From an uncultured Christensenella sp. (lineage in GTDB: Bacteria > Bacillota > Clostridia > Christensenellales > Pumilibacteraceae), in assembly GCA_949948895.1 (NCBI GenBank), contig CATLHE010000013.1:1-52323 (forward strand): DNA of 52,323 nucleotides. The letters run 5' to 3'. Numbering within the stretch: position 1 is the first letter of the stretch; each line of letters begins with the position of its first letter. A program made the translations under genes and the position numbers. The notes under the pieces were generated by a model. The model worked only from the letters and a program-made list of their open reading frames with translations, was not told the origin of the DNA and made no database searches. Below, piece by piece: positions 16,332 to 25,069 of the stretch.

Positions 16332-17155
16332 AAAAAACAGGAAACGGAATAAAAACGCTGTACGCCACCGATCTCGACGGCACGCTTTTGCGTTCCGACG
16401 CGACGGTGTCGGAGTATACGCGCCGCATAATTAAAGAACTTGCGAGCCGCGGCGTACTGTTTACATATGCCACGGCAAGAAGCGCCGAGACCGCCGCAAT
16501 AGTGACAGCGGGGGTGATAGTTACCGCGCCGCCCGTGCTGTATAACGGCGCGATGACAGGCGGCGAGCATAGCGGATTACAGAACGTTAAACATTTAGGC
16601 GAGAGCGGGAAACGCATGATAGAAGAGCTTATCGGATCGGGGATATATCCGATAGTGTATTCGGTTATAAACGGTATGGAAAAGTTCTCTTTTTTGCCCG
16701 ACAAACTCACTGCGGGCGGTAAAGATTTTATGCAAACGCGGCTTCACTGCGTGCGTTATAACCCCGTACATAATGTGCAAGATATTTTTAACGGCGACGT
16801 GTTTTATATATTATGTATAGACGCCGCCGATAAACTTTTGCCGTTTTATGCACGATATAAAGAAGAGTACAACTGTGTCTATGATAAGCATTATTACACG
16901 GGCTCGCAATGGCTGGAAATAATGTCACCCAAAGCAAATAAAGCCGTCGCGCTCACGGAACTGAAAAATGCGCTCGGCGCGGAACGGCTTGTGGTGTTCG
17001 GGGACGGGAAAAACGATATCGGCATGTTTAGTATAGCCGACGAGCGTTATGCCGTAGAAAACGCCAACGCCGAGCTTAAAGCGATAGCGACGGGTGTCAT
17101 CGGTTCAAACGACGCCGACGGCGTGGCGAAGTGGCTTGAAGAAAACGCGCTGTGA
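16325..17155 (+). CDS. Cof-type HAD-superfamily phosphatase
   Basis: The 276-residue protein is a cap-C2B HAD hydrolase of the Cof/YbjI type, which dephosphorylates small sugar phosphates or cofactors. Motif I is ATDLDGTLL with D16 (nucleophile) and D18; the motif III lysine is probably in PKANKAVALTEL; motif IV is VFGDGKNDIGMF. The middle (about 85-190) is the cap. It overlaps the methyltransferase by seven bases. No terminator is seen; the next 890 bases are repeat cluster C. Substrate unknown. Confidence 0.9.
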   Translation: MLKKTGNGIKTLYATDLDGTLLRSDATVSEYTRRIIKELASRGVLFTYATARSAETAAIVTAGVIVTAPPVLYNGAMTGGEHSGLQNVKHLGESGKRMIEELIGSGIYPIVYSVINGMEKFSFLPDKLTAGGKDFMQTRLHCVRYNPVHNVQDIFNGDVFYILCIDAADKLLPFYARYKEEYNCVYDKHYYTGSQWLEIMSPKANKAVALTELKNALGAERLVVFGDGKNDIGMFSIADERYAVENANAELKAIATGVIGSNDADGVAKWLEENAL

Positions 17156-17224
17156 GCGATAAGTATATTATGCCGTTTATTTTGTGTGATTTAAATAGAG
17201 CGTTAACGTTGTTTGTTTTTTTCA

Positions 17225-18046
17225 GGCATAACATATAACAAATCGATAAAGTAAACACACCACATAAATTCAAGCTGTGCTTGGTGCGGGCTTACGCCCT
17301 AGATCCTTCGGCTTCGCCTCAGGATGACAGAGGAAAAGGCGTTGGATATATTGTATCAACCGTTGCGGTTTGTTTACCGTCACCCAATCGTAGGGAGCGC
17401 AGACCCCTGCGCTCCGCAAACCAAATGTTTGACGGATGTCGTGTGTTTGCATGGGTGGTTTGTTTGTTGTTGCGCCCGAATAATTCCGTTTCAAAATACA
17501 ACGGCGTGCCGAGTCGTCACGCCTACGATTGGGTAACAATATTATTCGGGTGTGTCGTTCTTATTCCGACAGCGCCGATAAGCGACAGAAGTCAAGCCTT
17601 TGGCTTGTCATTCCGAGCTTGCGAGGAATCTAGGCGAACCGCCGCATGGTTGTTACGCATAACAAGCGATATATCGCACGCTATTATTCGGGTGTGCCGT
17701 AATTTTATCGTTCATGCCCACACACGACAGACGCCAAGCGTAAGGCTTGCGGGCTTACGCCCTAGATCCTTCGGCTTCGCCTCAGGATGACAGGTAAAAT
17801 TACGTGGTATATTCTTTATCAACAGTCGCAGTTTGTTTATCATATGCCACACGAAAAACGGACGATATGTTCCATTATTTTTCGGGTGTAACATAAAATA
17901 AATCGATCAAGTCAACACACGACATAAATCGAAGCTGTGCTTGGCAGCGTGCCGAGTCGTCACGCCCTACGGACATAAATCAATATGTACCGTTATTATT
18001 CGAGTGTGTCGCCAATTTTTTTCGATAACGCCAACACACGACAAAT
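17225..18046. repeat. Intergenic cluster C of hairpin repeat modules
   Basis: No gene is supported between the HAD gene and the rqcH 3' end. M2 copies: 17303-17325 and 17766-17788 (ATCCT/AGGAT stem) and 17610-17629 (ATTCC/GGAAT stem). M1 copies: 17394-17415 (GGAGCGCAG/CTGCGCTCC), 17503-17523 (GGCGTG/CACGCC) and a degraded one at about 17946-17967. M3 hairpins occur near 17593-17607 and 17735-17748. Linkers TCGTGTG/CACACGA with partner CACCCGA/TCGGGTG recur at about 17439-17480, 17689-17728 and 17999-18042. The hairpins before M2 read GGGCTTACGCCC (about 17288-17299 and 17750-17761). Confidence 0.85.
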
Positions 18047-19723
18047 TCAATCTGTGATTGTGGGGGAGACTATAATCGTTTTGTATTCTTTATACTCGGC
18101 TTTACCGCCGCCGCGAAGATAAACGTGCTTGATGTGCGTATAATCGACGGCTACCTTATCCGCGCCGCGCGCTTGCGAATAGAACGCGGCGAGCTGCGCC
18201 GCGCGCAAAACCTGCGCGTCGGTGGGCGAGGCGGTCTTTAAAACGGCATGACTGCCGTGCGCATCCTTTACGTGGAACCACATGTCCGTCTTAGCCGCGC
18301 CGCGCGTTATCCTGTCGTTTTGCGCATTGTTTTTCCCGACCGTAAGCACCGCGCCGTCAATATTGAACACGAGCGGCTCGGACGGCGGATCCTTGCGCTT
18401 TATACGTCTGTTCTGCGGTTTGATCAGCCCGAGACCGACAAGCTCCTCGCGCACCTCGTCAAGCTCGCGTTTCTCGGTGCATAGTAATAGCTCCGTCGAG
18501 ATCCCGTCGAGCTTATCGAGAGCGGCTATTGCCGCGTCCTTGGCGGCGACGGCATACACGACCGCCTTTTTCTTTTTGTTGTATGCTTTGAAATGCGCGG
18601 CGGCGTTTTGCGACGGCGATTTGGACGTATCGAGCCCGATAGTCACGGGCTTGTTATCGTCGTACCAATTCTCCACAGTGACCGACGTGTCGCCGCGGTT
18701 TATGCGGTAAATATTAGACGTTATGAGCTCCCCGAGCTGTCTGTCCGTGTCGGCGTTTTCGCCTTCGGTTATCTTGGCTTCCGCTTCGGCAAGCCGTTTC
18801 TTGTTCTTGGCGATAGCGGTCTTGACTGCGGCGCGCAGCGGCTTGGAGTATGCCGCAAGCTCCGCCGAATCGAACAGCGCGGAATAGTATGCGTCCATAG
18901 CCGCATTGAGCGTGTCGTACCGCGTCACGCGTTCGCCGTCGCAGGTCGCGTACTGCTCGGTAAAATAATCGAGCGGCTTGCCGTCGCCGTCAAACGTGAC
19001 GACGGGCGACAGCGGTGCGGCGTACAGCTTTTCCGCTTCCGTTAAGAACCTTTCGACGACGGTTTTATCATTGGGCGCGTCCTGCGCATTCATTCTGAAA
19101 AACAGCTCGGCAACCGACGTTTGCGACAGCCCCAATACGACCTTATCGACTGCGGCTTGCGCTTTAAGCCCCGTAAACGCGGCTACGGCGGACAAAAACG
19201 CGTCGCGGTCGAATATGCCTATCCTTCCGGTAGCGGTGGGCGGCGAGTACTTCAATCCGACTAGAACGGCGCGCTTGCCCGGCGCTTCGGCAGTAATGCG
19301 GCGCAAGCAATTGCCTATTATCCCGTTTTCGGTAAACACGATATTGGCGCATTTTCCGGTGAGCTCGGTTATGAGTGTGTACGAAACTGGTCGCAAAAGC
19401 TCGTCGCGCGCGGCGAGCTCGAAGCTGACTACTCGCTCGCATTTATCCTTGTCGATCTTGGTTATTATCGCGCCCGATAAGCGTTTTCTAAAAAACATGA
19501 GCGTGCCCGACGCGGCGTCAGGATTGGCATATTTGCGTTCTGTTATATGCACGCGCGGCAGCGACGGATTGCACGACAAAAGCAAGCGACGGTTGCCGCT
19601 TTTTGTATGAACGAGCAGTATGAGCGTGTCGCGGTCGGGCATGTTCACTTTGTCTATCTTGCCGCCCGTCAAGAATTCGAGTTCCTCGGCGGCGCGGTAT
19701 ATTGTAAGCGCGTCCTTGGGCAT
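18047..19723 (-). CDS. rqcH: RqcH (NEMF/NFACT family) ribosome quality-control protein
   Basis: The 558-residue protein is the bacterial NEMF homologue, once called fibronectin-binding protein. RqcH binds stalled 50S subunits carrying peptidyl-tRNA and recruits alanyl-tRNA to add C-terminal Ala tails that mark the peptide for proteases such as ClpXP. NFACT-N covers about 1-210, a coiled-coil-rich middle about 270-420, and NFACT-R the end, with MWFHVKDAHGSHAVLK and VDYTHIKHVYLRGGGK. The Asp-Arg pair used for tRNA binding in Bacillus appears as E96-R97. The promoter places the mRNA start on the ATG (see regulatory entry). It is divergent from tig-clpP-clpX, which fits its job. Confidence 0.93.
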   Translation of the reverse strand: MPKDALTIYRAAEELEFLTGGKIDKVNMPDRDTLILLVHTKSGNRRLLLSCNPSLPRVHITERKYANPDAASGTLMFFRKRLSGAIITKIDKDKCERVVSFELAARDELLRPVSYTLITELTGKCANIVFTENGIIGNCLRRITAEAPGKRAVLVGLKYSPPTATGRIGIFDRDAFLSAVAAFTGLKAQAAVDKVVLGLSQTSVAELFFRMNAQDAPNDKTVVERFLTEAEKLYAAPLSPVVTFDGDGKPLDYFTEQYATCDGERVTRYDTLNAAMDAYYSALFDSAELAAYSKPLRAAVKTAIAKNKKRLAEAEAKITEGENADTDRQLGELITSNIYRINRGDTSVTVENWYDDNKPVTIGLDTSKSPSQNAAAHFKAYNKKKKAVVYAVAAKDAAIAALDKLDGISTELLLCTEKRELDEVREELVGLGLIKPQNRRIKRKDPPSEPLVFNIDGAVLTVGKNNAQNDRITRGAAKTDMWFHVKDAHGSHAVLKTASPTDAQVLRAAQLAAFYSQARGADKVAVDYTHIKHVYLRGGGKAEYKEYKTIIVSPTITD

Positions 19724-19729
19724 AAAGAT

Positions 19730-19758
19730 ATTATACAGTGTTATAAATAAATTGTAAA
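19730..19758 (-). promoter_or_regulatory. rqcH promoter giving an apparently leaderless mRNA
   Basis: Read on the minus strand: TTTACA (19758-19753), a 17-base spacer, then TATAAT (19735-19730). Six bases separate the -10 from the ATG at 19723, the usual distance to the first transcribed base. There is no Shine-Dalgarno sequence between them. Confidence 0.75.
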
Positions 19759-19800
19759 CTTATTGGCGCGTCTTTTTGTTGCAAAGAGAGTATAAAAAGA

Positions 19801-19829
19801 TTGACAATGTTTTGCCTTAGTGCTAAAAT
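19801..19829 (+). promoter_or_regulatory. Promoter of tig-clpP-clpX
   Basis: TTGACA at 19801-19806, a 17-base spacer and TAAAAT at 19824-19829 with TG one base before it. The leader of about 25 bases then carries GGAGG (19850-19854) for tig. It is divergent from the rqcH promoter, the two -35 elements being about 42 bases apart. Confidence 0.8.
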
Positions 19830-19859
19830 AATACGGTTAATATCAGTTTGGAGGATCCA

Positions 19860-21308
19860 ATGAAATCTACTTTCGAGAAAAAAGAAACCGAAGCGGTTTT
19901 TAAGATCGCGCTCAACAACGAAGAGTGGGAAAAAGAACTCAACGTAGCATACGAACGCAATAAAAAACGTTATAAAGTGCCCGGCTTCCGTCCGGGGCAT
20001 GCGCCGAGACGCTTTATCGAGCGGCATTACGGCGCGGGCGTATTTTTCGACGCCGCCGTCGATAATTGCATCAACAACGCGTATATCGAAAAATTGGCGG
20101 AGCACCCCGAGCTCGAAACGTTCGGTTCGCCCGACGTCTCGTTCGACAAGCCCGAGGAAGGCGACGCTTTCGCGTTTACCATGACCGTTACGCTTTATCC
20201 CGAAGTAAAACTCGGCGCGTACAAAGGTATTAAACTGCCCAAGATTGAGTATAATGTAAGCGACGCCGATTTGACCGCGCGTATCGACGCCGATCTTCAT
20301 CACGCGTCGAGGCTCGTCAAAGTCGAGCGCGAAGCGAAAGACGGCGACGTCACGGTCATCGACTACGTAGGAACGGTGGACGGCGTGGAGTTCGAGGGCG
20401 GTAAAGCCGAGGGCTACGAACTCAAGCTCGGCAGCAACACGTTCATACCCGGATTCGAAGCGGGTCTTGTCGGCGTTAAGGAAGGCGAAGATCGCGATGT
20501 AAAAGTCAAGTTCCCCGACGAGTACCATGCCGAAGAACTCAAAGGCAAGGATGCGGTGTTCCACGTGACCGTTAAGGAAGTCAAGGCGGAAGAAGTCCCC
20601 GAGCTCAACGACGAGTTCGTTAAGGACCACACCAAGTACGAGACGGTGGACGAATACAAAGCGGGGCTCAAAGCCGATCTCGAAAAAGCCGCGGCAGAGC
20701 GTCAGCGCAGCGAGCGTATCGACGCCGCGATGAAAGAGATCTGCGACGCTTCCGAGTGCAACGTTCCCGATAAGATAACCCGCGCCGAGGTGGACAGAAT
20801 GTACCGCGAAATGGAGCACAACCTTTCGCATTACGGCATAAGCGCCGAGGACTACCTCAAGTACAACAATTCGTCGCCTGCGCAGTTCAGAGCGGAGCGC
20901 AAGGACGCGGCGGCGCGCAACGTTAAAATGCGTCAGATCATGCGCGCTATAATCGACGCGGAAAAGATAGAAGTTTCCGATGCCGAGATAAGCGCGAAGC
21001 TTGCCGACGAGAACGTTCGTCATTCGCTCGAGCACGAAGCGCATGCGCACGGCGGCAGTGTTGAAGAGTTTGCAAAGAGCGATATACTCACCGAAAAGTT
21101 CTTTGACTTTATCGTCGCCAACAACGAGTACACGCTCGACGTAAAACCCGAAGAAGAAAAAGCGGCGGACAAACCCGCAGAGAAAAAGACGACAGCCAAA
21201 AAGACGACTGCGGCTAAGACTTCTACCGCACAAAAAACTGCGGCTAAGCCCGCGGCGGCGAAGAAACCCGCGACAAAAAAGACGTCGACAGAAAAAGACG
21301 CCGAATAA
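19860..21308 (+). CDS. tig: Trigger factor (ribosome-associated chaperone)
   Basis: Trigger factor binds the ribosome exit site and shields nascent chains; it also has peptidyl-prolyl isomerase activity. The 482-residue protein shows the ribosome-binding signature PGFRPGHAPRRFIE (about 40-53), an FKBP domain at about 155-240 (GDVTVIDYVGTVDG, FIPGFEAGLVGVKEGE) and the helical C-terminal chaperone domain up to about 430. Beyond it lies a 50-residue tail of Lys, Ala, Thr and Pro repeats, not part of the usual fold. The ATG at 19860 is five bases after GGAGG; a TTG at 19848 is rejected because it overlaps that site. It is followed by clpP and clpX, the standard order. Confidence 0.96.
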   Translation: MKSTFEKKETEAVFKIALNNEEWEKELNVAYERNKKRYKVPGFRPGHAPRRFIERHYGAGVFFDAAVDNCINNAYIEKLAEHPELETFGSPDVSFDKPEEGDAFAFTMTVTLYPEVKLGAYKGIKLPKIEYNVSDADLTARIDADLHHASRLVKVEREAKDGDVTVIDYVGTVDGVEFEGGKAEGYELKLGSNTFIPGFEAGLVGVKEGEDRDVKVKFPDEYHAEELKGKDAVFHVTVKEVKAEEVPELNDEFVKDHTKYETVDEYKAGLKADLEKAAAERQRSERIDAAMKEICDASECNVPDKITRAEVDRMYREMEHNLSHYGISAEDYLKYNNSSPAQFRAERKDAAARNVKMRQIMRAIIDAEKIEVSDAEISAKLADENVRHSLEHEAHAHGGSVEEFAKSDILTEKFFDFIVANNEYTLDVKPEEEKAADKPAEKKTTAKKTTAAKTSTAQKTAAKPAAAKKPATKKTSTEKDAE

Positions 21309-21332
21309 TTCAGAAAGTAAGAGGAATACGGT

Positions 21333-21941
21333 ATGAAAAGATTGGATATTATTAGAAACGAGCTCGTGCCCATGGTCGTCGAGCAGACGAACCGCGGCGA
21401 GCGTTCGTACGACATATTTTCGCGGTTGTTGGAAGACCGCGTCGTGTTCCTTACCGGCGAGGTCACGGACGTTACCGCCGATCTCGTAGTGGCGCAGCTC
21501 ATGTATCTCGAAAGCAAGGGCGACGACAAAGACATCTCGCTGTATATCAACAGCCCCGGCGGTTCTGTAACCGCGGGCATGGCTATCTACGACACTATGA
21601 ACTATATCAAGTGCGACGTGGAGACCATTTGCGTAGGTATGGCGGCGAGCATGGGCGCGTTCCTTTTGTCGAGCGGCGCCAAGGGCAAGCGTTTCGCGCT
21701 TCCCAACAGCGAGATAATGATACACCAGCCTTCGGGCGGCGCTCAGGGGCAGGCGAGCGATATCGCGATAACCGCGGAGCACATACTCAAAGTCAAAAAA
21801 CGCATGAATATGATACTCGCCAAAAACTGCAATCAGCCTTTGGAGCGTATCGAACGCGACGTTGATCGCGATCACTATATGTTTGCCGAAGAAGCTAAAG
21901 CGTACGGCATAATCGACGGAATAGTCGAAAAGCGCGCTTAA
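21333..21941 (+). CDS. clpP: ATP-dependent Clp protease proteolytic subunit
   Basis: ClpP forms the double-heptamer proteolytic chamber. The 202-residue protein carries the catalytic triad S106 (GMAASMGAF), H131 (IMIHQPSGG) and D180 (VDRDHYM), as well as [19 protein letters not shown], which forms the oxyanion region. Length is normal and it may have a short propeptide. It lies 24 bases after tig and 28 before clpX, so the three are one operon. With ClpX it degrades tagged proteins, including those that RqcH would mark. Confidence 0.97.
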   Translation: MKRLDIIRNELVPMVVEQTNRGERSYDIFSRLLEDRVVFLTGEVTDVTADLVVAQLMYLESKGDDKDISLYINSPGGSVTAGMAIYDTMNYIKCDVETICVGMAASMGAFLLSSGAKGKRFALPNSEIMIHQPSGGAQGQASDIAITAEHILKVKKRMNMILAKNCNQPLERIERDVDRDHYMFAEEAKAYGIIDGIVEKRA

Positions 21942-21969
21942 AGTACGGCAAAGGAGAGCTTTCTCATAA

Positions 21970-23259
21970 ATGGCAAAAAAGTCGGATATGTTTGAAGAAC
22001 CGCGTTGCTCGTTTTGCGGTAAGACCGAGGACAAGGTAGAGCATCTTATTGCCGCGCCGGTCGGCGGGGTGTATATCTGCAATGACTGCGTCGATATTTG
22101 CCGCGGTCAGCTCACCAAGCAGGACGAGGTCTCGCACGACGAAGTCGCGCTCATGCCGCCCGAACAGCTCAAAGCGGAACTCGATAAGTATATTATCGGT
22201 CAGGACGAGGCTAAGCGCGTGCTTTCCGTCGCGGTCTACAATCATTATAAACGCGTCAATTACAATCTCAGAAACGCGCCCAAGGACGCGCGCGGAAGAG
22301 ACGACGAGCGCACCGTAGCCGAGCGCAATGCGGCGAGCGACGTTGAACTCAATAAAAGCAATATCTTGATGTTCGGTCCGTCGGGTTGCGGCAAAACCCT
22401 GCTCGCGCAGACCCTGTCCAAAATCCTCAAAGTCCCGTTCGCTATGGTGGACGCGACCACGCTTACGGAAGCGGGGTACGTCGGCGAGGACGTGGAGAAC
22501 ATTCTTTTGCGTCTTATAAAGAACGCCGATTACGATATAGCCGCGGCGGAGCGCGGAATAATTTATATCGACGAGGTCGATAAGATAGCGAGAAAGAGCG
22601 AAAACGTCTCGATAACGCGCGACGTTTCGGGCGAGGGCGTTCAGCAATCCCTGCTCAAGATAATAGAGAGCACGGTGTCCAATATCCCGCCCAACGGCGG
22701 ACGCAAGCACCCTCAACAGGAGTTTGTGCACATGGACACGACCAACGTGCTGTTCATATTGGGCGGCGCGTTCGTGGGGCTCGACAAGATAGTTTCAGAC
22801 CGTCTCGGAAAGACAAGGATAGGCTTCGGCAGCGAGATCCACAGCGACAAATCGACTGACGAGGTACTGCCAAAAGTCCAACCGCAGGATCTTATCAAGT
22901 TCGGTCTCATACCCGAGCTAGTAGGGCGTGTGCCCGTGACTGTGTCGCTCAAAGACCTCAAATCGGAAGATTTGGTACGCGTATTGACCGAGCCGAAAAA
23001 CGCGATAGTCAAGCAGTACGTCAAGCTTTTGGATCTCGACGGCGTTCAGCTCGAATTCGACAGTAGCGCGCTCTCCGCAATAGCGGACAAAGCTATAGCG
23101 CTTCATACCGGCGCGCGCGGGCTCAGGACGATAGTAGAGAACGCCATGCTCGATATCATGTACGAAGTCCCGTCCGATAAATCTATCAAAAAGATAATCA
23201 TAAACGCCGATACCATAACCGACGGCAAACCGCCCAAGGTAGTAAAGGACGCGGCGTGA
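21970..23259 (+). CDS. clpX: ClpX, ATP-dependent unfoldase of ClpXP
   Basis: ClpX unfolds substrates and feeds them to ClpP. The 429-residue protein begins with the zinc-binding domain (C13, C16, C37, C40), then has the AAA+ module with Walker A GPSGCGKT (136-143), Walker [10 protein letters not shown] (about 197-205) and sensor 2 region [12 protein letters not shown] near 378. The ClpP-docking loop reads RIGFG, matching the IGF consensus. GGAG precedes the start by about 13 bases. A bidirectional terminator separates it from the converging XRE gene. Confidence 0.97.
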   Translation: MAKKSDMFEEPRCSFCGKTEDKVEHLIAAPVGGVYICNDCVDICRGQLTKQDEVSHDEVALMPPEQLKAELDKYIIGQDEAKRVLSVAVYNHYKRVNYNLRNAPKDARGRDDERTVAERNAASDVELNKSNILMFGPSGCGKTLLAQTLSKILKVPFAMVDATTLTEAGYVGEDVENILLRLIKNADYDIAAAERGIIYIDEVDKIARKSENVSITRDVSGEGVQQSLLKIIESTVSNIPPNGGRKHPQQEFVHMDTTNVLFILGGAFVGLDKIVSDRLGKTRIGFGSEIHSDKSTDEVLPKVQPQDLIKFGLIPELVGRVPVTVSLKDLKSEDLVRVLTEPKNAIVKQYVKLLDLDGVQLEFDSSALSAIADKAIALHTGARGLRTIVENAMLDIMYEVPSDKSIKKIIINADTITDGKPPKVVKDAA

Positions 23260-23275
23260 TTTGTACATGAATATA

Positions 23276-23303
23276 AAACGGAGTCGAGTGATCGACTCCG
23301 TTT
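23276..23303. terminator. Bidirectional terminator between clpX and the XRE gene
   Basis: A perfect 12-bp stem (AAACGGAGTCGA with TCGACTCCGTTT) and loop GTGA, with A and T ends that serve both strands. It lies between convergent genes. Confidence 0.92.
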
Positions 23304-23310
23304 GCATTTG

Positions 23311-23613
23311 TCATTTTCTGTTTAACAGTGTAAGTAAGGCTTGTTTTTCGTCGGGCGACAGCTCGCGTACTTTGCGTAGCAATTCATCGTCGAGACCAGA
23401 CGGCTCCGATTCTTCCGTAAAAAAATCCGCCAAAGTCATTCCCAATCCGAAGCAAATATAGTCCATGTATTCGACTGTGGGGCATTTTTCTCCGTTCTCT
23501 ACCTGATAAATGTAAGTGGGAGAAACGCCTGCCTTCGATGCAAGCTTGTTTTTTGTCATCCCGCTTTTTTCGCGAAAGTACGTTATTCGTTCCCCAACAT
23601 TTCGCGCATCCAT
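23311..23613 (-). CDS. XRE-family transcriptional regulator
   Basis: The 100-residue protein has an N-terminal Cro/CI helix-turn-helix (about 7-61: GERITYFREKSGMTKNKLAS, then AGVSPTYIYQVENG) and a short acidic helical C-terminus (residues 72-98) that may dimerise. Such small XRE proteins usually bind palindromes near their own promoter. The intergenic region to its right contains a perfect dyad (23630-23651) and a second palindrome (23674-23685) beside the promoter of the divergent lipoprotein gene, so it is the best candidate regulator of that gene and of itself. Ligand unknown. Confidence 0.88.
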   Translation of the reverse strand: MDARNVGERITYFREKSGMTKNKLASKAGVSPTYIYQVENGEKCPTVEYMDYICFGLGMTLADFFTEESEPSGLDDELLRKVRELSPDEKQALLTLLNRK

Positions 23614-23629
23614 TTCAGCACCCCGTAGT

Positions 23630-23651
23630 GTAAACTATGGTTATAGTTTAC
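23630..23651. promoter_or_regulatory. Candidate operator dyad next to the XRE gene
   Basis: GTAAACTAT, four bases GGTT, ATAGTTTAC: a perfect nine-base inverted repeat, 17 bases upstream of the XRE start. A second palindrome, ACACTATAGTGT, lies at 23674-23685 and ends at the -35 of the lipoprotein promoter; related half-sites (AAACTAT, GTAAAC) follow at about 23696-23720. Position suggests XRE binding; this is inferred. Confidence 0.65.
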
Positions 23652-23684
23652 ATTATTTAATTTTAAATTATCCACACTATAGTG

Positions 23685-23713
23685 TTGCATTTGTTAAACT
23701 ATTGTGCTATAAT
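23685..23713 (+). promoter_or_regulatory. Promoter of the lipoprotein gene at 23747
   Basis: TTGCAT at 23685-23690, 17-base spacer, TATAAT at 23708-23713, with TG one base before the -10. AAGGAG at 23735-23740 is the ribosome binding site. Confidence 0.8.
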
Positions 23714-23746
23714 ATGTAAACCAAAGTAAAAGCTAAGGAGTATCAA

Positions 23747-24544
23747 ATGAAAAAAAGAAATTTGAAAAAAGCGGGTTTATTTGCGGCGTGCTTGGCTCTT
23801 GCGGCGACGGCGGCGGTCGGTTTGACGGCGTGCGGAAATAACGACGGTCCCGCGCAAAATAACAATCCTCCCGTCAATTTGAATGAGAAGTATTCCGTCG
23901 CGCTTAAGAATGTGGGCGAGAGACTGATCGAAAACATGACAAACACGCCTGCGACGCTCAAGTTGGATGCGTCCGAAGATGCGCCCGTTTATTTCGCTTG
24001 GTCGGCTACGCTTGTATACTATATCGGATTGTTGTATGAAGATTCTCGGTTCAATGCGACGGAATATCCTGTTTTTATGGAAGGTTCTTTCGATTATCTT
24101 ACCGAAACCGACAGCGTCGATTATACAGAGTATATGAACAAAACGTTGTTAGCGTCGTTTGACGTTGAGAATAACGGCATTTCGGTATTCTTCGGGCAGA
24201 AATACGTACTCGGCTCTGAAAATGAGGATTACTTGTATTTCGATATAGGCTATGATTTCGATTCCGAGCAGTTGAAATCTTTTGCATACAGTACAAAAAT
24301 CGAGGACGGCGTGAGCACGATTCATTTCGACGGAGAAAATTATTGGAAGATAGAGCGCAACGATGGTGAGTATTCGAATTATTTGAATACGTTTAATGCG
24401 CAGTTTGCAAGATTCACAGCGTTGCGCGATACAAAAACGGTGACTGTAGCCGAAGACGGCGTTAACAAATATGCGACGGCGGCAATGCGCTGTTTCGAGT
24501 TGATGGGTTCTCCCGTAAAAATCGTTCCGCATAAAGGCGAGTGA
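23747..24544 (+). CDS. Predicted lipoprotein of unknown function
   Basis: The 265-residue protein has a lipoprotein signal peptide: basic start MKKRNLKK, hydrophobic stretch, then lipobox LTAC with C29 as the lipidation site, followed by an Asn/Pro linker (NNDGPAQNNNPPVN). The mature part is acidic, rich in Tyr, Phe and Asp, and has no family motif that I recognise; it looks like a beta-rich extracellular domain. LspA at 7171 would process it. It is transcribed from a good promoter flanked by palindromes and divergent from the XRE regulator. A terminator follows. Confidence 0.82.
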   Translation: MKKRNLKKAGLFAACLALAATAAVGLTACGNNDGPAQNNNPPVNLNEKYSVALKNVGERLIENMTNTPATLKLDASEDAPVYFAWSATLVYYIGLLYEDSRFNATEYPVFMEGSFDYLTETDSVDYTEYMNKTLLASFDVENNGISVFFGQKYVLGSENEDYLYFDIGYDFDSEQLKSFAYSTKIEDGVSTIHFDGENYWKIERNDGEYSNYLNTFNAQFARFTALRDTKTVTVAEDGVNKYATAAMRCFELMGSPVKIVPHKGE

Positions 24545-24571
24545 GAAGCGAAGTATCTAATATAGTAAATG

Positions 24572-24604
24572 TAATGCCGCTTAACAGATTGAAAAGCGGT
24601 ATTA
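24572..24604 (+). terminator. Terminator after the lipoprotein gene
   Basis: Stem CCGCTT (24577-24582) with AAGCGG (24594-24599), extended by TAAT/ATTA pairing and followed by a T-rich stretch. Confidence 0.7.
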
Positions 24605-25040
24605 TTTTTATTGTACCTTTTTATTTGTACTCAAGACATATTCGATTTTTGGGGTAGGTATAAAAAGCGAGGTAAAATGAATATCGGGAATGCCGCGGAG
24701 TCGCGGCTATATTTAAACGGAGCGCAAGGGTGTGCGCTCCCTACGTACTTATATCAACATTAACGATATTTGTTGGGTGTTGCCTCAAATAAATCACATG
24801 CGTACATACACGAGAATACGCCAAGCGTAAGGCTTGCGCACTCGATTCTCGGGGTGAGTGCACAAAAAAAGAGGAGCTAATAAGCCACCGGGAATGCCGC
24901 GGAGCCGCGGCGACCTTTGCGCTACGCGCAAGCGGTTAGCGAACTGTGCGCTAAAATCTTTGCGGGTAAAAGAGGGTATCACTGTGAAAAGCGTAGCGTG
25001 TGATTGCATGTTTCTATTGCGCACTCGATTTCGTCGATAA
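24605..25040. repeat. Intergenic cluster D of repeat modules
   Basis: No gene is supported. Two near-identical 22-base units (GGGAATGCCGCGGAG followed by TCGCGGC or CCGCGGC) lie at 24686-24707 and 24890-24911; each forms a GCCGCG/CGCGGC hairpin. An M1 copy with stem GGAGCGCA/TGCGCTCC on the minus strand is at about 24719-24742, and an M3 hairpin (CAAGC/GCTTG) at about 24823-24837. The stretch 24907-24955 (TTTGCGCTA, AAGCGGTTAGCGAAC) recurs in diverged form at about 29976-30013. Confidence 0.75.
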
Positions 25041-25069
25041 TGAAAAATCCCCTACCTGAGTAGGGGATT
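25041..25069 (-). terminator. Terminator of tRNA-Glu
   Basis: Minus-strand hairpin with an 11-bp stem (AAATCCCCTAC with GTAGGGGATTT), loop TCAG, and a T run at its lower-coordinate end. It starts directly at the tRNA CCA end, with the last base shared. Confidence 0.9.

Noticed and set aside
19731-22082. A 783-codon minus-strand frame opposite tig and clpP
   Set aside because: It covers the full trigger factor and ClpP genes on the other strand and shows low-complexity Leu/Phe/Arg runs without domains.
24858-25040. A 60-codon plus-strand frame between the lipoprotein gene and tRNA-Glu
   Set aside because: It lies in repeat sequence, has no family resemblance, and most of it recurs in a non-coding place at about 29960.
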